A DNA stretch of 39,491 nucleotides from a bacterium. GTDB taxonomy: Bacteria > Actinomycetota > Acidimicrobiia > Acidimicrobiales > Ilumatobacteraceae. Position 1 is the stretch's first letter, and the number at the start of each line of letters is the position of its first letter. Shown piece after piece: positions 34,836-39,491 of this stretch. The translations under genes and the position numbers were made by a program. The DNA is taken from contig JAPOKO010000011.1 in the NCBI GenBank assembly GCA_029977615.1, positions 1-39,491 of the forward strand. The letters are read 5' to 3'. The notes under the pieces are model-generated. The model made no database searches. It saw only the letters and a list, made by a program, of their open reading frames with translations, and was not told where the DNA came from.

Positions 34836-35704
34836 CCGAAGTGCTTCGCCTTACTCGTGGACAGCTCGTTCGTCGGCGATTTATGCGCAACAAGCTTGCA
34901 GTCTTTGGACTTTGCAACTTGGTATTCATGTTTCTACTTGCATTTCTGGGCCCATACCTCAGCAAGCACAAATGGGATGAGCTTGATTTCATGTATCTGT
35001 TGCAACCGCCGTCAAGAGAGCACTGGTTTGGTACAACTCAAATTGGTGGTGATGTCTTTGCATTGACGATGCGTGGGCTTCAGAAGTCGCTCATAATCGG
35101 ATTGCTTGTTGCGATTTTCTCAACGGGAATTGCCGCGATCGTCGGTGCTTTTGCTGGTTATCTTGGTGGAAAAATTGACAAAGCAATGATGTGGGTGGTT
35201 GACCTATTGCTTGTTCTTCCAGCATTTCTATTAATTGCCGTGATGTCTCCTCTGTACCGAGGGAAAACATGGCTCATATTTGTTGTTCTACTTGCTGCAT
35301 TTGGTTGGATGATCACGAGTCGAATTGTGCGTGGTATGGCCATGAGTTTGAGAGAACGAGACTTCATTAGAGCCGCTCGATATATGGGTGTGCCAACGCG
35401 AACAATCGTGTTTCGGCATCTCATTCCAAACGTTGCGTCAATTCTGATCATTGCTGCAACATTGGACGTTGGCGGAACCATTTTGAGCGAAACCGGTCTC
35501 TCGTATCTCGGTTTTGGAATTCAACCACCCGATGTTTCATTGGGCAGTTTGATCGCAGATGGAACAAACTCGGCGCTTACTTATCCGTGGCTGTTCTGCT
35601 TTGCTGGCGGAGCTTTGGTGCTCACTGTGCTTTCGGTCAGTTTTATTGGTGACGGTTTGCGAGATGCATTTGACCCAGGTGCTTCCACGGGAGCAAATTC
35701 ATGA
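34832..35704 (+). CDS. Peptide-type ABC transporter permease (DppC/OppC-like)
   Basis: A 290-residue permease that opens with the usual OppC N-terminal helix (RRRFMRNKLAVFGL), an extracytoplasmic REHWFGTTQIGGDVF segment and the EAA loop with RDFIRAARYMGV. The GLSYLGFGIQPPDVSLGSLI stretch is diagnostic for the DppC family. About six membrane helices are present. Four-base overlaps on both sides show translational coupling with the first permease and the double ATPase. Confidence 0.94.
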   Translation: MTEVLRLTRGQLVRRRFMRNKLAVFGLCNLVFMFLLAFLGPYLSKHKWDELDFMYLLQPPSREHWFGTTQIGGDVFALTMRGLQKSLIIGLLVAIFSTGIAAIVGAFAGYLGGKIDKAMMWVVDLLLVLPAFLLIAVMSPLYRGKTWLIFVVLLAAFGWMITSRIVRGMAMSLRERDFIRAARYMGVPTRTIVFRHLIPNVASILIIAATLDVGGTILSETGLSYLGFGIQPPDVSLGSLIADGTNSALTYPWLFCFAGGALVLTVLSVSFIGDGLRDAFDPGASTGANS

Positions 35705-37731
35705 GCGAAGCAATCATTCAAATCCGAAATCTTTCGGTGTCATTCCCGAGTGAATCGGGAACTGTGCAGGCAGTTCGCGATCTAAGTCTCGATATACATC
35801 CTGGAGAAGTTTTGGGATTAGTTGGAGAGTCGGGCTCAGGAAAGTCGGTTACTTCGCTGGCAATGATCGGGCTTCTACCGCCAACAGCACGTGTGAGTGG
35901 CGAGATTCTGTATCAAGGAAGAAATCTTCTTTCGTTATCGGACGAAGAAATGTCTAAATTTCGCGGAAGTGACATTGCGATGGTCTTTCAAGACCCGCTC
36001 TCAGCGCTCAATCCAGTTCGCACAATCGGACATCAAATAGCAGAAGCAATTCTGATTCACAAAGATATAACCGAAGAAGCAGCGCTGAAAAGAGCAATTG
36101 AACTTCTTGACATTGTGGGCATCCCTCGACCAAACGAACGAGTGAATTCATATCCACACGAATTTTCTGGTGGAATGCGTCAGCGTGTAATGATCGCTTT
36201 GGCGATTGCTAATGAACCGAAAGTTCTTTTGGCTGACGAGCCGACGACTGCACTTGACGTTACGGTGCAGGCTCAGATTCTTGAAGTTTTGCAACGTGCT
36301 CGTGACATCACGGGCGCGGCCATTGTGTTGGTAACTCACGACTTGGGTGTTGTCGCAGGGCTTGCCGACCGCGTAGCAATTATGTATGCGGGCAAAATCG
36401 TTGAAGTTGGCGACGTCAATGGTGTGTATGCGTATCCTGCAATGCCATACACAATTGGTTTATTGCGTTCGATCCCGCGAATTGACGCTGAGTCGGGGTC
36501 GCGTCTCGCTTCCATTGCGGGAGCCCCACCTTCTCCCGTTGATCTTCCAATGGGATGTGCCTTTTCACCTCGCTGTCCTGCAGCAATAGAGGCTTGCAAT
36601 AGTGCAATTCCAGAATTGCTAGATCGCGGGCAAGGAAGAATGACTGCCTGTCATCGCCATTCTGAAATTCTTCAAATTCAAGATGCAGGAAAATTGTTTG
36701 TTGAAGGTCCTGCTCATGTCGCAAATCGTGAAGCAAGTTTGGGAACAGTTCTAGAGGTCAAGGCTCTGAATAAGACTTTTCCAATGATGAAGGGCTCTGT
36801 CCTTCGTCGCAGAGTTGGATCAATATTCGCGGTGGATGCTGTAGATCTAACACTTCGCAAAGGTCGAAGCCTCGCGCTCGTGGGTGAGTCGGGTTGCGGC
36901 AAGACAACCACCTTGCTTGAAATTATGAACCTCGTAGCACCTGAAGCTGGAACTATCACGGTGTTGGGTCGCGACGTGTCCGGTTTGTCAAAACAAGATC
37001 GGTTGCAGCTTCGAAAGGATTTGCAGATCGTCTTCCAAGATCCTTTTGCTTCGCTAGACCCTCGACTTCCAATTGGTGACGCAATTGCAGAACCACTTCG
37101 AGCATTTAAAGTTCCGCGAGACCAGCAAGACAACCGAATTTCAGAGTTGCTTGCTCTTGTTGGGCTTAATCCAGATCATGCGAGTCGTTATCCATCTGAA
37201 TTTTCCGGTGGTCAGCGTCAACGCATTGCAATTGCTCGTGCCTTGGCTCTTAACCCTCAACTAGTAGTACTCGACGAACCTGTTTCCGCATTGGACGTCA
37301 GCGTCAGGGCAGGCGTGCTCAATTTGCTTGCTGAATTGCAAGAAAAGTTAGGCCTCTCATATTTGTTCGTATCTCACGACCTTGCGGTCGTTCAGCATGT
37401 TGCAGACGACATTGCAGTGATGTACTTGGGCTCAATTGTTGAATCTGGTCCCGTTGCTGATGTTTTTGCCAACCCGCAACATCCGTACACACAGGCGCTT
37501 CTTTCCGCTGTGCCAATTCCCGACCCGAAAGTAGAGCGTTCGCGAAAGCGCATCGTGTTGCAGGGAGAGCTACCGAGCCCCGCGAACCCGCCGAGCGGTT
37601 GTCGCTTTCATACACGGTGCCATGTACGTGCGACGCTTTCACCCGAACTGGCAGAGCGTTGCGCATCAGAGCGGCCGACTCCGACATTGCGTGGAACTGG
37701 TTCAGTTGCTTGTCATGCTCCACTCGCATGA
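35701..37731 (+). CDS. Fused two-domain peptide-transporter ATPase (DppD-DppF)
   Basis: A 676-residue protein carrying both ATPase subunits of a peptide importer in one chain. Domain one has Walker A GESGSGKSV (42-50), FSGGMRQRVMIA and LADEPTTALDV; a Cys-containing oligopeptide-type C-terminal region (CAFSPRCPAAIEAC) follows. Domain two has Walker A GESGCGKTT (about 395-403), FSGGQRQRIAIA and LDEPVSALDV, and ends with another such region (GCRFHTRCH). The Cys-rich tails are typical of the family, some of which bind a 4Fe-4S cluster. Fusions of this kind occur in Actinobacteria and Proteobacteria. Confidence 0.95.
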   Translation: MSEAIIQIRNLSVSFPSESGTVQAVRDLSLDIHPGEVLGLVGESGSGKSVTSLAMIGLLPPTARVSGEILYQGRNLLSLSDEEMSKFRGSDIAMVFQDPLSALNPVRTIGHQIAEAILIHKDITEEAALKRAIELLDIVGIPRPNERVNSYPHEFSGGMRQRVMIALAIANEPKVLLADEPTTALDVTVQAQILEVLQRARDITGAAIVLVTHDLGVVAGLADRVAIMYAGKIVEVGDVNGVYAYPAMPYTIGLLRSIPRIDAESGSRLASIAGAPPSPVDLPMGCAFSPRCPAAIEACNSAIPELLDRGQGRMTACHRHSEILQIQDAGKLFVEGPAHVANREASLGTVLEVKALNKTFPMMKGSVLRRRVGSIFAVDAVDLTLRKGRSLALVGESGCGKTTTLLEIMNLVAPEAGTITVLGRDVSGLSKQDRLQLRKDLQIVFQDPFASLDPRLPIGDAIAEPLRAFKVPRDQQDNRISELLALVGLNPDHASRYPSEFSGGQRQRIAIARALALNPQLVVLDEPVSALDVSVRAGVLNLLAELQEKLGLSYLFVSHDLAVVQHVADDIAVMYLGSIVESGPVADVFANPQHPYTQALLSAVPIPDPKVERSRKRIVLQGELPSPANPPSGCRFHTRCHVRATLSPELAERCASERPTPTLRGTGSVACHAPLA

Positions 37732-37970
37732 CCACGGGTTGGGTAGAGCAAAACAATTCGCTCTACCGCAAGTTTGAGTTTCTTACATTTCGCGAAGCCT
37801 TTGCGTTTATGACGGAAGTTGCTCAATTGGCAGAGGAACAAGATCATCACCCCGACTGGTCAAACTCGTGGAACGTTGTTGAAATCAACCTCTGCAGTCA
37901 CGACAAAGGTCGCACGGTTACGGCGAGGGATCACCGACTTGCAGAATCGATTAATGCGCTTCTGAAATAG
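37728..37970 (+). CDS. Pterin-4a-carbinolamine dehydratase-like protein
   Basis: An 80-residue protein matching the PCD/DCoH family: KFEFLTFREAFAFMTEVAQ, then the active-site HHPDWSN (His40, His41, Pro42), then SHDKGRTVTARD (His58, Asp59, Asp68). It is about 15 residues shorter than usual at the N-terminus. Its ATG overlaps the stop of the double ATPase by four bases, so it is coupled to the transporter operon. PCDs recycle 4a-hydroxy-tetrahydropterin for aromatic hydroxylases; some bacterial members are instead proposed to act in molybdopterin metabolism. No aromatic hydroxylase is in the window. Which role applies is open. Confidence 0.83.
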   Translation: MTTGWVEQNNSLYRKFEFLTFREAFAFMTEVAQLAEEQDHHPDWSNSWNVVEINLCSHDKGRTVTARDHRLAESINALLK

Positions 37971-37978
37971 AATGCGGT

Positions 37979-38455
37979 ATGAGCGATATTCACCCAAACG
38001 TTGTTCGAGTAACTGCCGCAGCAAAAGAGCGTGGGCTCGAGATCAGCACACGTCGATTTCCTGAAGGAACGAAAACCGCAGCCGATGCTGCCGCGGCAAT
38101 TGGCGTAACCGTTGGTCAAATTGTGAAGAGCTTGGTCTTTGGTGTTGATAACGAAATTGTTATGGCTTTGGTGAGTGGATCAAATCAGCTTGACGAAAAG
38201 AAACTCGCACTCGCAGCGGGTGGCGCAAAGTGTGCACGTGTAGATGCAGATGCCGTTCGTGAAGCAACTGGCTATCCAATTGGCGGCGTGCCGCCTTTGG
38301 GTTTGGCAACTCAACTGAGAATCTTCATTGACCCGGATTTGATGCAATACGACGAGGTATGGGCGGCCGCTGGCACCTGGAACGATGTTTTTGCGGTGTC
38401 GCCAAGAGAACTCGCGACTGCAACGGCCGGGGTGGTCGTTGATCTTCGTCGTTAG
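37979..38455 (+). CDS. YbaK/EbsC-family aminoacyl-tRNA deacylase
   Basis: A 158-residue YbaK/ProX-like protein. The conserved lysine lies in GQIVKSLVF (Lys50), and ATGYPIGGVPPLG (about 96-108) is the family GGVxP loop. The family hydrolyses misacylated tRNA in trans (for example Cys-tRNA-Pro or Ala-tRNA-Pro); specificity is not evident here. It begins 8 bases after the pterin dehydratase stop and could share its transcript. The end faces the convergent DUF305 gene across 155 bp. Confidence 0.9.
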   Translation: MSDIHPNVVRVTAAAKERGLEISTRRFPEGTKTAADAAAAIGVTVGQIVKSLVFGVDNEIVMALVSGSNQLDEKKLALAAGGAKCARVDADAVREATGYPIGGVPPLGLATQLRIFIDPDLMQYDEVWAAAGTWNDVFAVSPRELATATAGVVVDLRR

Positions 38456-38560
38456 CGCGTTGGGTTGCTTGTGCAACGGCGAGGTGCATTTCTTCATTGG
38501 TGAAGTTGATGCGGGGAAATGCCATGCCATGTGATGTCAGACCGGGGTCTGCCCATAAAG

Positions 38561-38601
38561 GCAGAAGGCGCGCCAACACCTGGGTGTGACGCGCCTTCTG
38601 C
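38561..38601. terminator. Long hairpin between convergent genes, likely bidirectional terminator
   Basis: A perfect 12-bp stem GCAGAAGGCGCG (38561-38572) with CGCGCCTTCTGC (38590-38601) encloses a loop with an inner ACACC/GGTGT stem. It lies between the YbaK-like (plus) and DUF305 (minus) stops. A weak T-rich stretch (CTTTAT) follows on the minus strand and none on the plus, so termination is plausible but may need Rho or readthrough is possible. The rest of the 155-bp gap (38456-38610) shows no gene that I can support. Confidence 0.6.
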
Positions 38602-38610
38602 AGGGGGGAA

Positions 38611-39198
38611 CTAACCTACGAGGCCTCTGAGCACCTCGATCTCGGCAGTTTGGCCGGAGATGATTGCCTTTGCCAGTGTGTTGATCTCGGTGTTCGTTCC
38701 GTTTGCGAGAACATCATTGGCCATGTCGATTGCACCCTGATGGTGCGCAATCATGCCCTTCGCCCATGCCTTGTTGAACTCTGCACCAGTCAACTTGCCC
38801 AGCGCATCCATTTCATCAGTAGTCATCATCCCGCTCATCATCGACCCATGATCAATTCCGCTGTCGGCCGCAAGCGGCTTGCCCCACGTCGACAACAGTC
38901 CTTTCATCTGAGAAATCTCCGGATCTTGGGCTGCCTTGATCTGTGTCGCGAGGTCAGTGATTGCCTTGCTGGCGCCTACGGATGGATCTAGAGCAATGTC
39001 GGCCATCTCGATTGCCTGCTCATGATGAGGAATCATCATCTGTGCAAACATCACGTCGGCGTCATTGAAACCAGCGGTGTTTGCCGTGGAATCAACTGAG
39101 ACCGGTTCTGACGTTGCTGGGGTTGAAGAGCTGCAAGCCGCAAGCAGTGTCACTACTGACAGCGCTGCGATACCTCTGATAATGAACTTCTTTTGCAT
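38611..39198 (-). CDS. DUF305 lipoprotein with paired His-His motifs
   Basis: A 195-residue DUF305 (ferritin-like/CopM-type fold) lipoprotein. The lipobox is LLAAC with Cys22; two repeats contain MMIPHHEQAIEMADI (His58-His59) and GMIAHHQGAIDMAND (His152-His153), with Met-rich SMMSGMM between them. The family is often found with copper-resistance genes and some members bind copper. The ATG at 39196-39198 is preceded by GGAG six bases upstream; the frame would extend 25 codons further, into the operators. Upstream on the same strand is a CopD-like gene, supporting a copper-related role (inference). Confidence 0.9.
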   Translation of the reverse strand: MQKKFIIRGIAALSVVTLLAACSSSTPATSEPVSVDSTANTAGFNDADVMFAQMMIPHHEQAIEMADIALDPSVGASKAITDLATQIKAAQDPEISQMKGLLSTWGKPLAADSGIDHGSMMSGMMTTDEMDALGKLTGAEFNKAWAKGMIAHHQGAIDMANDVLANGTNTEINTLAKAIISGQTAEIEVLRGLVG

Positions 39199-39218
39199 TT
39201 TGGTCTCCGCTTCCTTGA

Positions 39219-39253
39219 ATACTACACAGTGTAGAATACTACCCAGTGTAGTA
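39219..39253 (-). promoter_or_regulatory. Two tandem palindromic operators before DUF305
   Basis: CTACAC-A-GTGTAG (39222-39234, exact) and CTACCC-A-GTGTAG (39239-39251, one mismatched pair) have centres 17 bp apart at 39228 and 39245. They lie in the 71-bp gap between the CopD-like stop and the DUF305 ATG. The TAC...GTA arms resemble operators of the BlaI/MecI/CopY repressor family (TACA...TGTA). The repeats suggest that DUF305 has its own regulated promoter here. The regulator gene is not in the window. Confidence 0.6.
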
Positions 39254-39269
39254 ATCAAACGAGGATCCG

Positions 39270-39491
39270 TCAAGTAGGCGTGACATTCACGAGAACCGAC
39301 GTAATCCCGACCGCTATTGCACCAAGGAGGAACTCATAGACCGACCGCTGCACGAGAATCGTTCTGGAGATTTCGGCTCTTGGACCCGTGAGATTTCGGC
39401 GGTTAACGAGAACCTTTCGGTTTCTGTTACCCAGCGACAACATTGCAAGCACAACACCTGTCTTGGCCAACAGCAGAAGTCCATGATCAGA
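39270..39491 (-). CDS. CopD-like copper resistance membrane protein, C-terminus only
   Basis: The frame is open to the right edge, leaving the last 73 residues. They read as the end of a CopD domain: a helix GLLLLAKTGVVLAMLSLGN, the basic loop NRNRK, then RSVYEFLLGAIAVGITSVLVN and a final VTPT, matching the KxxLVxxxxxLGAxNRxxL...RSVxxExxLGxxVLxxTAxLVNxxP pattern of the family. The start and any CopC domain lie outside the window. CopD proteins take part in copper handling across the inner membrane. The gene precedes DUF305 on the same strand. Confidence 0.75.
   Translation of the reverse strand, partial: SDHGLLLLAKTGVVLAMLSLGNRNRKVLVNRRNLTGPRAEISRTILVQRSVYEFLLGAIAVGITSVLVNVTPT

Noticed and set aside
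38325..38579. Minus-strand 84-codon frame antisense to the end of the YbaK-like gene, including MAFPRINFTNEEMHLAVAQ
   Set aside because: It overlaps a well-supported gene and the terminator hairpin, has no ribosome-binding site and turns into low-complexity Arg/Pro-rich sequence; a short remnant cannot be excluded but is unsupported.

Overview
The window looks like a chromosomal segment of a moderate-GC actinobacterium, most likely from Acidimicrobiia (aquatic Ilumatobacteraceae/CL500-29-like; this is inference). Evidence: the actinobacterial block prs-rplY-pth-mfd-(lipoprotein foldase)-mazG-eno-ftsB; the metG-tatD-(secreted protein)-ksgA-ispE block; a 30-residue actinobacterial ribosomal protein bS22; a suf operon carrying a Rieske ferredoxin between sufD and sufC; and base composition near 50% in the lines I counted (53% in 14701-14760, 40-47% in two 60-base lines of the peptide-transport operon). 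Genes are tightly packed. No gene-free stretch exceeds 300 bases; the largest gaps are about 155 bp (38456-38610), 120 bp (33732-33851) and 100 bp (26799-26898). I saw no rRNA, CRISPR array, insertion sequence, prophage or origin.

Layout. 1-9000: a molybdenum hydroxylase locus of the form II CO-dehydrogenase-like type. coxL-coxS-coxM (minus strand) are followed by a PAP2-type membrane protein. After two plus-strand genes (SDR, Dabb) comes a second minus-strand group: a FAD amine-oxidase-like enzyme, the MoxR ATPase coxD and the VWA protein coxE, which runs off the left edge. 8987-19170: the housekeeping minus-strand block tRNA-Gln, prs, rplY, pth, mfd, a parvulin lipoprotein, yabN-type mazG, eno, ftsB. 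19248-19340: the bS22 gene, pointing right. 19368-23684: minus-strand ispE, ksgA, a small secreted double-psi-barrel-like protein, tatD, metG. 23710-26798: a thioesterase (plus), then rsmI, DUF192 and ychF (minus). 26899-30801: a plus-strand suf operon, sufB - unknown Cys/Lys protein - sufD - Rieske - sufC, with four-base overlaps from the unknown gene onward. 30788-31999: an MFS exporter facing it. 32015-37970: a peptide-type ABC importer, with the binding protein transcribed leftward and ending in a strong terminator, and two permeases, a double ATPase and a pterin carbinolamine dehydratase-like gene rightward. 37979-38455: YbaK-type deacylase. 38611-39491: DUF305 lipoprotein and the C-terminus of a CopD-like protein (minus), with two tandem palindromic operators between them.

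The genes form four functional groups: a Mo/Fe-S/FAD oxidoreductase with its maturation factors, Fe-S cluster assembly, translation and DNA-repair housekeeping, and a candidate metal-responsive envelope module. The least explained items are the Cys4/Lys-rich protein inside the suf operon, the secreted protein at the position usually held by rpfB, the tandem operators before DUF305, and the pterin dehydratase translationally coupled to a peptide transporter.
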